From positions 261,501-325,500 of the forward strand of contig WPIO01000174.1 in the NCBI GenBank assembly GCA_009760855.2: DNA of 64,000 nt, written 5' to 3'. The notes beneath the pieces are model-generated. The model did not search any database, was not told the DNA's origin, and saw nothing but the letters and a program-made list of their open reading frames with translations. Made by a program: the position numbers and the translations under genes. Every line of letters starts with the position of its first letter. Positions within the stretch are counted from its first letter, which is position 1. Shown piece after piece: positions 35,177 to 47,600 of the stretch. Source of the stretch: Cristatella mucedo (lineage: Eukaryota > Bryozoa > Phylactolaemata > Cristatellidae).

Positions 35177-38100
35177 CTATCGCTGCCGAAGTGCTTCTCC
35201 ACCGTTCTGCAGGACCTGAAGGCCGGCCTTGTTGAAATGGCGTTTGCCCGCGAGATACATCATCGACTCTACAAACAGAGGAGATAAGATGTTGGAGCAT
35301 CCAGAGCAGCAGCTCCCACCCACCCACCCACCCACCACTGCGCCACACCCATGACCTCACCACACCCATCACTGCTCCAGATCGGCAATTTACAAGAAAG
35401 CACCTTGGTACACTCGTTGCCTAAGCCATCACGAGCAGGCTGCTGCTGTCTGAGCACTACACCAAGAAGCAGCTGATGGCAGGGCTGATGGCTGACAGTC
35501 GCACTGACAACGGCACCCTGCACACCTGCATAAGACTTGGGAAGAACGGTTTTGACGTCGGCACCGTTCACAGCGGCAAACGTGAAGTGAAACATGTTAG
35601 TCGTCTTGTGCATTCGCGTACGTACGTCGACGACTTCGGTGTGGACCTTGACCTGCACGTGGCAGCCATTCGTGTACACCACCTGTGAGTACAAACGTCG
35701 GGGGCATAGCAAGGCAGCAAAGGTGCTCGAGCGTGCACTGGTAATAGAGATAGCAACTTTTGCAAGTGAAAAGCACATTTGTAGCCACAGACACTAGAAA
35801 CTAAAGCTAAGTACTCGGTAAAGAGGGGGAGGACAACGATCAGAAAGAGGACATGGAGGCACCGCGACATAAATGCGCGTACAGGAAGCTGGAAGGCTAA
35901 CTAGCTACCACGTCCAACTACAAGATGGCATCTTCGTACAGCTCGCACAGTTTGTACTGCTGCTATTCAGCTAAAAGGTAGCAGCAGCTGCAGCAGCTGA
36001 CTGACCTGGGCTGACACGAACAGAAAGGAGCCGATGTCGACGGGCACCTCGAAGCTGATGTCATCAACGGCCACCGGAAGACAGCTACCACCAGAGTGAA
36101 GGCATGCTGCTGCCCATCCGAGCTCGTACGCTTGGCGCATGAGAAAGCCGCCAAATATCTTGCCATAGATGTTGCGTTGCTTTAAGCAAGAGGGGGATGG
36201 CAAACGTGACTGATGCATGACAGAAACCAACACTGATGGGGTGACACGATGCGAGCAAGTCGGACGGTGGCATTATGCACAATAAGCAAGCCCGGCTCGG
36301 CAACGGCTATGGTTTTCCGATGCCAGCTCTAGGAAGGCTAAACGGTGGCTAACCTTGACCCTCTGGGTGCCGCCCATGCCACACAACTGAGACCAAAAAG
36401 CAGACCAAGAGAGATTTGATACTGCAATTGACAATTATCACTAGCCTGGTCGGTCATTGTGAATTGTGCTGATGCCGTGCCTAAGCAGATCTTGCACTAT
36501 TGGCAATTTGGGCCACGAGGAGTATCATCGTGAGGGGTTTATCAACTGTTACACTAGCCAAACTGTATAGCCGGGGTGTGACCATTAATGTTTTAAGTGC
36601 TTCTCCAAAGTGACTGTCATTAGACGACCACATCAGCACCACAGTCAAGTCAGCCTAATTGCAGCTAAATATAATTCATTTACATTTAGCCTAATTTCAG
36701 CTACATAAAATTGCTGAAATTCAGGCTTGCTCAGACTGGGGAAGTACATTCAAATTCGTCCATGCGTTTGTGACATCCCATCTCGACTTCTGTAACTCAC
36801 TGCTTGCTGGTCTCCCAGCGTGTAAAATCAGGCTCTTACAGCTCGTAAAAAAACTCTGCAGCTATGCAGTTAGGATCGTCTGTGGTGAAAGTCGCAGTTG
36901 CCACATTGCACCACTTCTGCCGACCTGCACTGGCTTCCAGTGAAGCAGTGCATGTAGTTCAAGGTTTTGTCACTCACTTTTAGGTTCTTTCATCATCTGG
37001 CTCCAGCCCACCTATCAGAACTACTCCCCACCAGGCAAGGAATCCTACAACCCGATGTTCTGACTCGAATCGTTTAGCCGTGCACTCGTACGAACCTCAA
37101 AACCGTTGGAGACTGTGCCTTTAGTCCGTATGCTCCCAAAGCCTGGAACTCACTATCAAGGCACATGACAGCATCCGCTGACATGACGACATTTAAAAAG
37201 ATGCTTAAAACCACCTGTTTATTATAGCATTTGGTGGGTCTTCGTGATTTGTCCTTCGCGTGCATGTACCTGCTTGCACAATGCCTGCTGTTGTAGATGC
37301 TACCACCGATCATTTGGAAATGTTTTTTTACAGCATCAGTAAAGTGCCTAGAGACAGATTCAGTTCTCTATACAAATGTATTATTGTTATTGTTATTACT
37401 ATTATTAGTAGTAACTGCTAGAATCACTGGGACTTTGCATGACAACCATGGGATGGATGTAGACGAAACTTACAAACTTTGTACTTGCACAACAAGATGC
37501 TAGCAAAACACAGCTACAAGGTCACTCTGCAAGATTACCCGGTTATGCACATCCCAGTGGCACACGTATGACACACTCTAAACACTCACATCAAACATAA
37601 GAGCTAACGTCAAGCAGCACTGAAGAGACACTCGTAGGTCTAGCAGAATCACAAGCCAAGAAGAGACCCGGGGTTCGACTCATCAATGGCAGATCAGCTG
37701 CCGTGCTGCAGCCCCAATGGGAAGGGCTGCACCTCAAATGCCATAAGCAATGCTACTCATAAGTCTCACCTCTGGGAAGCAGACGGCAATGTTCTTTAAG
37801 AGGGTGTCTTCCATCCAGACGGCTCCAGCCGGCAGGTGCCGGACTTTGATATTAGTAGCTCTACAAGAGAATGAGACGAGTTAGGGAGTTTTACATTATA
37901 AGGTACACATATCCATGTCGGCATGCTAGCTGTGTCAATACTAAGAAGAGGCGATGATGATGAAAAGATGAGTGCAGCCGACTCCGCTTACAAGAATACT
38001 CTCGGGCCGGCAAATAAGCATTCTTATATGGGGAGTGCTCCTGTATGCAAAGTGAGACTAATATTGCTTAGAAATCTGCCACGCAGAACTGCTATTCTTA

Positions 38101-39475
38101 TAAGTGATATTCCTACACCAGACATTCTTATTTTACACGGAGTCGACTATGTATATGCCAAATAAAGATCCTGTCACTTCGAATGTATCTACAGTTCGAC
38201 ACTCTCTTCCGACTGAAATCACGATAGCCACTGACTTGACGACACTTCGAGCACAAATAAAAGCTCACCTGTTTAACACAGCTTTGATGGCTTTGTAGGC
38301 ATCTGTCTTCCATACTCAGTTGGCTAGCAATGCTATGGCTTGGCAGCTATGCATGCTATTATTGCCAATCGGTTGACATGCATTGTTTTCAAGTTAAATA
38401 AAGTTCAGATAAAGTCACGTGTATTACTCTTACGGCATGAAAATTACTACTACGTTGTAGATTTGCTAAGTCCTTCTATGCAATAGGGCACTTGGCACAC
38501 GGGCGACGAGAGGCAAAAGCAGAAAGAAACACTCAAAAGGCAAGTTCTTATGGTTTCTGTCCCAGAGTCGGGCCAAGCTAGGCATACGACAAGTGCGTGA
38601 CATTCAGAGGCTGTGAGACGCGCAACAAAGCAAACCGTTGCACGCGCCGGCCCCCATACTTGTTGTCGAGCGTGCTGAGGAACAGGTCATGTATGACCAG
38701 CCTCTCATCGGCAGTGGGAGGCTTTCGCAGCAGTGACTGTTCAGTGGCGAGGAGCCGCCGCGCCTGCACGGCCTCGCCAAGAGCCAGCAGTTGCCTCTCA
38801 CGATCGTCCGCGGCAGCGATGCGCGGAACTGGGCATGCCCTACAACCGGCGTGCAGCCTGTCGTTAGAAGCACGCATCTTCAAATCGCCACGTGGCTGTT
38901 CCGACCAGTACGTCAATACAAAAGAAAGAGCCTATAAAGTGACAGAGGAAACCTGTAAAAACTTAAAAGCATGCAGCTGCGTAAACCCAGTGCCAGGCGA
39001 ACTGAGAGAATGCGAAGCGAGTGAGAGTGAGCACGAGCAGAAGCCGGAAGTTAGAAATGGAGCCGGAAATTGGCAATCGAGCCGAGCCTCCACCGAGACT
39101 GCGACATGAAGCAACAAGCCAAGATTTCAAGAATTCGGCTGCTGGTCATTGTGCTCGAACAGAACCCACGGGAGAAACAAATCTCCAATTGAGGGGCTGC
39201 TTCCTGGGCTTTTGCATGGGACTCTTATCTGTTAAATGCTGTTAATAATTACCAACGCTACTGCCAAAGCTCCAGTAGACAGGCATTCGTTTACACACAC
39301 TTGCAGTCACAGACAAGCATATGCACTTGCAGTCACAGACAAGGTTGTTGCTCGGCTCCTACGCCTATGAGGCATCTGCTTTGGGGTCGAGTCAAACATA
39401 GCTAACTATATATAGCACTCAACAGCCGCTTCCATGCCGCCAGCCTGGAGTTGGTACACTCTCTGTCTCTCTCTC

Positions 39476-39538
<63 letters not shown>

Positions 39539-42500
39539 CTCCCCATTAACTCAATGCATTTTTGTGGTCCGATGACTTGGCTCTGTCTATATCTCTGCTC
39601 TCTTTGTCTGCGCGCGTGTGTGTGTGTGTGTATCTCTCTAAGCCAGTCCCTCACTGTTCCCTCGTCCATCTTTCGGTGTGACAGTTGCGCCACATGAAAG
39701 GCATGCAGTGTGCCAGATCTCCATTATCCCTCCCCACTAGTGACAGGTGCTAGCCCCTTGTAGGCAGAGAGGACTGCCAATTCTGCTGCTTATTCGTTCG
39801 TTCAGCTGCTGTTGACCAAAAACTGTCAGTCGCCTTGCAACCTCTGCAAGCCCTGACCGGCTCTAATCTTGGATGCTATGCTCTTCTTAGAGCAAGCAAA
39901 TTAAGCCAATCTGATAAGAAGTGCATCAGCCTGGTTCTATTGGGAGTTATTTATTTATTTTTTATTTGTACCTCCGCCTGTAACTCCACAAAGTCATAAA
40001 AACCATGTGGGTGTTACACAGGAGAGTTTTGTATAGCGCACTCACAGCCTAAGCGGCTTTCGGTACGCATTCGGTAGCCAACAGACTTCGTCTCACGCAA
40101 CAAAGAGAAAGTGGGAAGCATAGCAGAGTCAGGAGAGCAGTTGAGGTAGTGAGCAGTATAGAAGTAGCAGTTCAGGACCGCTGAAGAAGATGTGCCATAG
40201 TCGGCAGTTGGAGAGTAGTTGTCGTTGCGTAAGAATTGTGGAAGCGAGTTCCACAGTCTAGGACCTGCAGAGCTAAAGCTTCTGTCGCCAACTGTCTTTA
40301 AGCGGAGGAATGGGGCAGCTAATTTATTGTCCACACAGGACCTGAGGGCGCAAACAGGCTGAAACTGATGCAGCAGTTCAGCTAGGTACGAAGGAGCCAA
40401 GCCGTGGCGGGCCTTGTGGGTCAGCGTAAGAGCCTCTGGCAGCAGCAGCAGGAGTGGAGAGATCGGCAGAAGAGTAGCAGGGGCAGGAGCCCGTCCCTCC
40501 CCTCACATGCACACGGCAGTAGCATACCTGCCGAAGAACGGGTGCCGAGACACGATAACAAAGAGAGCATCCAGAAGTGGCAGGCGACCATCAGTGCTAA
40601 CTCCACCCCCGCTGGTAATGTGGCTGGTCGCATCTGCTGCATCCTGTAAAGGAAGCAGGAAGGACGATGGTAGATGAAAACGAAAGCTGCCTTGATCGTA
40701 TGTGCACGATTTCTATGCCGCCTTACGTAAGCGGTCACCTGCGACACGTGGATGTTCACAGCCATGGACGAGGTGCCAACCCAGATGACGCTGCCACTCA
40801 TGCAAATATCTTTGGTATTGTCTACCTGACGATACTCAGGACGCACGTCTGAAATCAACGAAGAGTCGTGCAGAGACAAACGACATGGCTACGATATGTG
40901 AGGTAGTCGTCATTGGTGATGGCAAGAGTCGATGGGCTAATTCTAAGCAGCCTCAATTACCCACTGCACCTGCCACGGTGTTCTATTTTATTTGCCATCC
41001 CTAGTGCAGCAATACTGCTTGTACAGTATCACCGGTCACATGACTCTCTTTTTTTATGTAACATGCACTGACAAATAAAAGCCTACGGCAGTGGCAGTGA
41101 CAGTAGCAGCAGCATCCCAGTGAGCCACAAACCAAAATTTGACCAAGTCGATCCGACCCTCCTCTATTAAGGATGCCCTAACGTAAGCAATCACGATGCA
41201 ATCAAAGTCAACACAAACAGTACACATGCAATCTCACGATAGGGCAGTTACCGGTGCGAGCGCATGAGTTGCTGCATGCATCTTGGGGCGAGCGCGGCAA
41301 AAGGAGCCTGCGTCTCACATCTGCCATCATATAGGCCATTTCAACCACCAACCTTGGCCTGCGCTACGATCAGCAACCAAACTCGCTTCACCAGACACAA
41401 GCTTATGCCAAAAGCTTCTCAGAGAGCCCGGATCAGGAAATGAGAATCAAGGAAACCACTGCAGGCTGGTAGCCAGTGATAACCTGGCACACACTGGCTA
41501 GCCAGGACAACTACGCTCAACCAATGACGCAAAACGACGCAAAACGACTAGCTGAAACCGGCATGAACGAAGGTGCAAACACGTACGCACGCTCTCTCAC
41601 CTATATGTTCGACTGCCGCAGTGACGTTTGCCCTAGGGATGAAGCTTGCACCTTTCAGAGGTTCGACTAAATCACCGCCAGTGCAGTGCGCGTACGTGCA
41701 TGCCACTGAAATACCAAGAAACGAACAAAGCAGCTGAAAAGAAATCGCTCACCGACGAGCAACGTATTCCCACCATGCGACGAGCGGGCCGACGACTAAA
41801 CTTCAACTGCCACAAAGAGTAGCACGGCAAGTACCGTGTTAGGCACCAGCGATGGAGAAATCGGCGGAGAAGTCTTTAGAACACGCCCCTGAGCAAACAC
41901 CTAGTGCACATGCATAGTCACGGAAGTGAGCAAGTAATGCCGGCCTCATATGTCTATACAACATAAAGAATAGAGTAAAAGTACAGAACACAATAAGTGA
42001 ACAATGAAAACCCAATAACTTAGCAATAGCTGTGGTCGAGGAATGTGTGCACGAGAAAGGGTGTGTGGGCTCATGTAAGTGTGCACGTGTGTGCACGAGT
42101 GTACACACAAACACACACACACACACACACACACAGATACTGAGAGAGACTAAGAGAGAGATATATATATATATATATATATATTTATAAATAGATGGAG
42201 AAAGAAAGAGGATGAGTCAGAAGCAGGCACAGTCTACAGACGAGAGAGTGAGACTGAGATAGAATAGATAAAAAAAAAGCAAGGAACCTGGCATTGTTGT
42301 TGCACTGTTGGCACATGTTAGGAAAAGGTGGTCGTGACAGCAGCATCATAGCAACGGCCAAGCAAAGTGATCAGGATGCAAACGACATTGGCCAACTGAC
42401 CAACGCGAGTAAAGAGCAAGCGAGGGACGGAAGTGGAAGCAGCACTATGGTGCTTTTCGCGGCTTACCAGCAAATAAGTCTAGATCCTCCAGAAGGCGAC

Positions 42501-42622
42501 CAAAGCGAATGTGGTTATGTGCAGTCAAATACTTCTCACGAGCCCGAGCGTCGCAACTGAGACGGATGAAGGATTCCAAGTGACTGTCGTGCATCACCTT
42601 CACCGACAAGTCCATCTGGCTC
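35177..42622 (-). CDS. ACOT9: Acyl-CoA thioesterase 9 homologue, mitochondrial (5' end not found)
   Basis: Hydrolyses acyl-CoA to free acid plus CoA; ACOT9 family members act in mitochondria and carry two hotdog domains. Exons on the minus strand: 42622-42468, 41666-41601, 40848-40739, 40643-40528, 38839-38660, 37860-37770, 36179-36006, 35682-35526, 35268-35177, with matching phases and 379 residues to the stop. Seen: YLTAHNHIRFGRLLEDLD and SGSVIWVGTSSMAV (first hotdog), the linker ERLVIHDLFLSTLD, LPAGAVWMEDTLLKN, then IYGKIFGGFLMRQAYELGW, PVAVDDISFEVPVDIGS, TTNMFHFTFA and MYLAGKRHFNKAG (second hotdog). Human ACOT9 is about 440 residues, so roughly 60 N-terminal residues, including the import sequence, are missing; no convincing first exon was found between 42623 and 44650. 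Introns carry LINE A relics and a LINE B fragment ending about 100 bp from the exon at 40528. It lies head-to-head with the THAP gene. Confidence 0.92.
36590..37415 (+). mobile_element. LINE A relic
   Basis: Decayed C-terminal segment (GTGACATCCCATCTCGACTT CTGTAACTCACTGCTTG) and 3' untranslated region ending TTCAGTTCTCTATACAAATG with TTATTGTTATTG. A partial internal duplication of CTAATTTCAGCTACATAAAA lies at 36660-36710. It sits in an ACOT9 intron. Confidence 0.82.
38170..38410 (+). mobile_element. LINE-like 3' relic
   Basis: Weak match to the end of a LINE open frame (GTTCGACACTCTCTTCCGAC TGAAATC then CACCTGTTTAACACAGC), diverged from families A and B. In an ACOT9 intron. Confidence 0.5.
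39458..39537. repeat. (CT)n microsatellite
   Basis: About 80 bp of CT repeats in an ACOT9 intron; a (TG)n run follows at 39610-39632. Confidence 0.95.
39945..40432 (-). mobile_element. LINE B fragment, 5'-truncated
   Basis: Reverse strand encodes the C-terminal end ([32 protein letters not shown]) and the 3' untranslated region. It ends about 100 bp from the ACOT9 exon at 40528. Confidence 0.9.
42108..42183. repeat. (CA)n and (TA)n microsatellites
   Basis: CA repeats at 42108-42135 and TA repeats at 42160-42183, in the ACOT9 intron between the exons at 41666 and 42468. Confidence 0.92.
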
Positions 42623-43182
42623 CTGGGAAGTGATCTATCCCGTGAAGCTGCATCCAGCGATTGCCTGAAACAGCGAGTCCATCGAGAGTCTGCAAGGAAC
42701 CTCGCTCGTCAGTAGGCACAGATGGCAAGCTAGTCGCTCGCGACAGGCCAACGCCGGCGCAAGGCACGCACAAGTCAGCCCTATGGCTACACGGATGTGA
42801 GAGCCACTTAGAAAGCAATCCGACAACAACAGGCCTAAACTAACTCCAAGCCTCGCCTTCTCGATGGCGCGAGATGCTGACGTTGACGACATTCACTTAA
42901 ATACCGCTGCCTGATCGATACAAAAATGCTAACGAGACTAAAAGGTACGTTGTTTCTTCCTACCCCTCCGTCCTAGTTTTTTGGAGGGGGTGCTCCAAGC
43001 CACATGTGACTGTCTCTGCTAGCGCCAAGGGTGCAGCAGTGTGAGTCCCTTGTTTATAACCATGTCGCTTGCATCGGCAACAACGGGGAAACAGTGCTAC
43101 TAAGCTAGAGGCGATTGGGGATTCCTCCCTCTGTCATTAACAGGCCATTTAGGCTTCAGGAAAAATACAAGCTGATTTAACA

Positions 43183-43330
43183 GCTTCTTTTGTATAGCGG
43201 CAGAAGAGCCCTTAAGGCTATCACCGCCGCATGCAGCGGCAATAAGGGATCACCCACCGCAGGCATCAAACCTGCCATCTCGGGACCGGGGTCGTGAAAA
43301 GCAACTGCCTCACCTAGTGGGCCAGTAGGG
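43183..43330 (-). mobile_element. SINE-1 copy, minus strand
   Basis: Starts with the inverted tail TATAGCGGCAGAAGAGCCCTTAAG-like sequence, then TATCACCGCCGC, CACCCACCGCAGGCATC and the inverted tRNA-like head ending CCTCACCTAGTGGGCC. Confidence 0.78.
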
Positions 43331-43769
43331 CACCCTGAAGTAGGCAACTGCAGATGGCGATTGCGGTATCTGCCAGCAATATTGCCAGAGGGGGTCCTAC
43401 GAACTACATAACTTAAGGGGTGCGCCGAATAAGAAACACAACTAAGAGGGTACATGGAATAACACTGGCACATAGGTTAAGGGCCCGAGTAGCCGATGTT
43501 TCTTGTTCGTCGGTGGCTGGCAGCTGCGTCCAAGAACGCCAGTACAACATCGCTCGGGATGCGAGCGCTGAGCGAGCAACGTTCGAATGCCTCGATATCG
43601 TATCTGACAGTCTGCACCCAGGCAATGCACGGTGCATCCTGCCCCCTCCATGTCAAAGGCCAGGGCGGGTGACTCCCACACCACTGCCGTATCGCATATC
43701 AACTGCTCGAGGCTAGTAAACCATATTAGAGTACAATAATGCCTATATATGTTATTTAAATTATTTTTT

Positions 43770-43890
43770 TGGCACCCTAAGATAAATTTATTCGGGCGCC
43801 TCATATGCGCCACCGGGCTCGAGCCCACGGCCTCGGTTATCAATGCATTCACCTTGACCTCGGTCGGGGCAGGCACCTTCAGCCAAAGGG
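43770..43890 (-). mobile_element. SINE-2 copy, minus strand
   Basis: Inverted tail GGCACCCTAAGATAAATTTA, GGCGCCTCATATGCGCCACC and B-box GGGCTCGAGCCCACGGCCTC, as in the plus-strand copy at 60300. Confidence 0.82.
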
Positions 43891-44651
43891 CCAAAACAGC
43901 GCCGCAAGTAATCTCACGCGTGGAGCGTAAATCGCTCCCAACCGCTGATCTTGTAACACTGAGCCCAAATCTACAGTGGCGTCGCAAGGCGAAATCGATG
44001 CGTTTGGGAGGGCGTCGGTGCAAACGGCACGCCTTTGAGATTACCATTGCTCCGCTTGAGACGCGGTCGTTTCTTTCAGGTCGCTCTTTACTACAAAAGA
44101 ATTTCTACAGCATTTCCGCACGAATACGGAAGCGAAGCGATGTCTATAGTAGCAAGGCTACTTACACTCAAACATGCTGCCGTAGCGCGAGTGCAGAGGG
44201 CGAAGGGCTGCGGCGGCGGAGAGATGGGCTCTGCACGAGCTCGCTGCGCGAGCCGTCCAAGCCATAGTAGTTGGGTCACTCAGAAGTCTACAGTCTCCTT
44301 TCACAATTGACCTATGTCGGCCTGCATCCTACCCAAGTGGCAGGTGGATACGAAAAGTGGGGAAAGCAACTATTGCGTCTCCGGAAGTTGAGTGGAGGTC
44401 AAGGTTTCTAGCGACGCTCTGTCGCTGCCACTGCTCTGCGCCTCCACATCGGTCAAGTAAAATGAAACTCCCCCTGGCATGTCGCATCATTACTGTGGTT
44501 TTCAACTGCTCAATTATCAAAAATGAGAATTCTAAAGCATAGGCCGAAAAATATCGCTGGCATGAACGCAAACACTGTGGTGGTGCCCGGAAGCGACCAC
44601 CATATTGCAAAGGGCACTACACACTTGATGCCGTAGCCGCGGCGGGTTATT

Positions 44652-47600
44652 ATGCCGGCGACGTGCAGCGCTGTCGGTTGCAAAATGCGCTGCCTGAAAG
44701 GAGCTTCTGGCGTTACTTTCCACAGGTATTCACAAGGATCTCTGAAGATTTAATTGTGTACGAGTGAAGCTGCCGATAGATAATTGCAGCCAAGTCGGCC
44801 GTAGCAGTGTTTCGTAAAAGCATGTGCGTTCTGGGTTACGCTTCGTTCTTTAATGCATCTGAACTATATTAAGATACGGAAACCACGTGTGCGTTTTTGG
44901 CTTTACTGGGGCTACGATTAGTGAAAATAACTAGCGAATGAGTTGTGTAATGTCGAAGTGATGGAGGCCGGCAGGGTGCTGCAGCGTTGGAGTTGTCGCC
45001 TGTCATTTACGCCCGTCATTAGTGCCTGTACAAAGTAATTTGTCCTTATTTAGTGATGACATATTTGTACTAAACTTTTCATTGCTACAGATTTTGTATT
45101 TCAGCATATATAAGGATGGGATCTATATGCTAGTCCTTACTGGCACGACATTTACTTGGCATCGTGCTCGTTGTCGATCTCCATGCTCCATCTCACTCAA
45201 GGTGAAGGACTTGAGTAGTAGAATATTTTGTAAAAAAAAAACACGGGACATCCACAGCAAACGCTTTTCTCTCGCTCTCTTTACCTCGCTGCGGCGTGTG
45301 CGTTTGCGAGCACGTACAGCCCAACACCCAGGCACACTCAGACGAAAACCCACTCACCCTTTCGAACGCATCTCACTCAAGCAGACGCGAGCAAACACAT
45401 GCACACACTCAAATGCACAGACAATCGCACACGCGAGCACAAACACGAACACGTCACACTCATGCAACCACCGCGACAGACATGCACATGTATTTTTTGG
45501 CTACTTACGTGGTAGCCAATTGAGCTGTGATGTCAAAACCCTAATTGCGTTTAGCTGCTGCCTAGCATCTGCTGTTGTATTGCTGGTGCGAAAGCTGACA
45601 TGTTGTGCTCGGCTATGATGAGCACAGAAGGCTGCAAAGTAGAGCAAAACTGTGTCTACTTCTCGCTTTATTTGCTTGGCATTGGCCTCGAGCTTGGATG
45701 GCTCTGACTCCCAGGTTTCCCAAGGACTCGGAGAGACGAAAGCGGTGGGTGCTCAGCATGCGACGCGTGCTAGCCAACGGCCAGCCCTGGCAGCCGAGTG
45801 CTCACGCGATGCTCTGCAGTGTCCACTTCAAGCCGGACATGTTTGACCGGACTGGCCAGACGGTGCGTCTTCGCGAGACGGCCTTGCCGACGGAATTCAG
45901 CTACGGTCTCGAGCCTCCGAGGACAGGTGGGATGCGCTGTCGCTGCCAAGTGCCATTCCTTTGCTTGCGTCCGCGCAACATATGCTGGTTGAGAGCAGCG
46001 TGCCGCATGCCAGACCGACCAGTAGCATCTATGTGCGAACCAGGCCGTCTTCCTCAAGTTCTGGCCTTGATTGTTGAGCTACTCGCTCGTCTGGGCGTCA
46101 TGCTCTCTCTTTCTCGGAGGACTGCCCACATGACAAGGTATGTCACATGACATGTATGTCACAGGTTATGTCACATGGTCCTGCTCTGAATGCATCCGAC
46201 GAAGTATTGGGCAGCAGGATGGTCGTGCATCGAATCGAAACATCGCACTACTTAATGTCTGCCCTCAGCGGCATTTTATGTCTGATGCCTCAATCTTTTG
46301 TAACCTTAACTAGGTTGTTATCGTGCGGTCGAAATTCAACTTAAAGCCATTTGCAGTATCCTCGAAGCAGTCTTTTGAATCAATTGTCTTGGTCTCACCC
46401 GAAAACAAGCTACCGATAGTGGCAGTAATCTATCGCCCACAAGGTACCAAATCCTCCTTTATCTCAGATTTCTCCGATCTCATTTCGATTCTGTGTGCAA
46501 GTAATCGATCCTTCCTCGTTATGGTGATTTCAGCGTTCACTTTGATAACTTATCTGATGCCTTCAGCACTGAAGTTCGTGCATTGACTGACTCGTTGTCT
46601 CTTGTGGCTCATGTGCATGGCCCTACTATGTAATGTAATGTATCTCCTTCAGTAACTCCACAAAGTCATAAAGACCATGTGGGTGTTACGCAGGAGAGTT
46701 TTGTATAGCGCACTCACAGCCTAAGCGGCTTTCGGTACGCATTCAGTAGCCAACAGACTTCGTCTCACGCAACAAAGAGAAAGTGGGAAGCACAGCAGAG
46801 TCAGGAGAGCAGTTGAGGTAGTGAGTAGAATAGAAGTAGCAGCTCAGGACCGCTGAAAAGGATGTGCCATAGTCAGCAGTTGGAGAGTAGATGTCGTTGC
46901 GTAAGAATTGTCGAAGCGAGTTCCACAGTCTAGGACCTGCAGAGCTAAAGCTTCTGTCGCCAACTGTCTTTAAGTGGAGGAATGGGACAGCTAATTTATT
47001 GTCCACACAGGACCTGAGGGCGCGAACAGGCTGAAACTGATGCAGCAGTTCAGCTAATTACGAAGGAGCCAAGCCGTGGTGGGCCTTGTGGGTCAGCGTA
47101 AGAACTTTGCTCTGTATCCTTTGCTCAACCGGCAACCATCCTAGCTCTTTCAGCAGAGGTGACACGTGCTCAAACCGCTGGGACTTGAAGACCAGCCTTG
47201 CAGCCATATTCATAGTCCGCTGTAGTGGCATAATAGCTTTCTTTGGTAGCCCAGCCAAAAGGGAATTACAATAATCAAGCCGAGACAGAACTAAAGAGCT
47301 AGTTAAATTTTTTACAAGCCACTGTGGGAGACAGCTTCTAATCTTGGATAAGGATCGGATGTGATGGCTAGCTGTAGAGGCAGTCTTCTGAGTGAAGCTT
47401 TTGAAATTGAGGCAGCTGTCGAACACGACACCTAGATTACGAACATGTGGTGAAGGTCGCACAATAGCATCACCTATTAGAACAGCAAAGCCTTTTAATC
47501 CAGCCACACGCTTAGGGTGTCCTATGAGAAGCAGTTCGGTTTTATCGTCATTTAATTTCAGGAGGTTTTCCGACATCCAGGATCGAATATCGGCAAGGCA

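Larger units (their letters stand above)
42623..44651. promoter_or_regulatory. Divergent intergenic region, ACOT9 homologue / THAP gene
   Basis: The two genes point away from each other here, so the region should hold both promoters and the missing first exon(s) of the ACOT9 homologue. A minus-strand ATG at 44047 opens an Arg-rich frame that could be a mitochondrial presequence, but no splice path was proven. Two minus-strand SINE pieces lie at 43183-43330 and 43770-43890. No TATA box or other promoter element could be assigned. Confidence 0.4.

Noticed and set aside
43900-44047. Arg-rich minus-strand frame from ATG 44047 as the ACOT9 presequence
   Set aside because: Composition fits a mitochondrial targeting peptide, but no splice path to the exon at 42622 could be shown.
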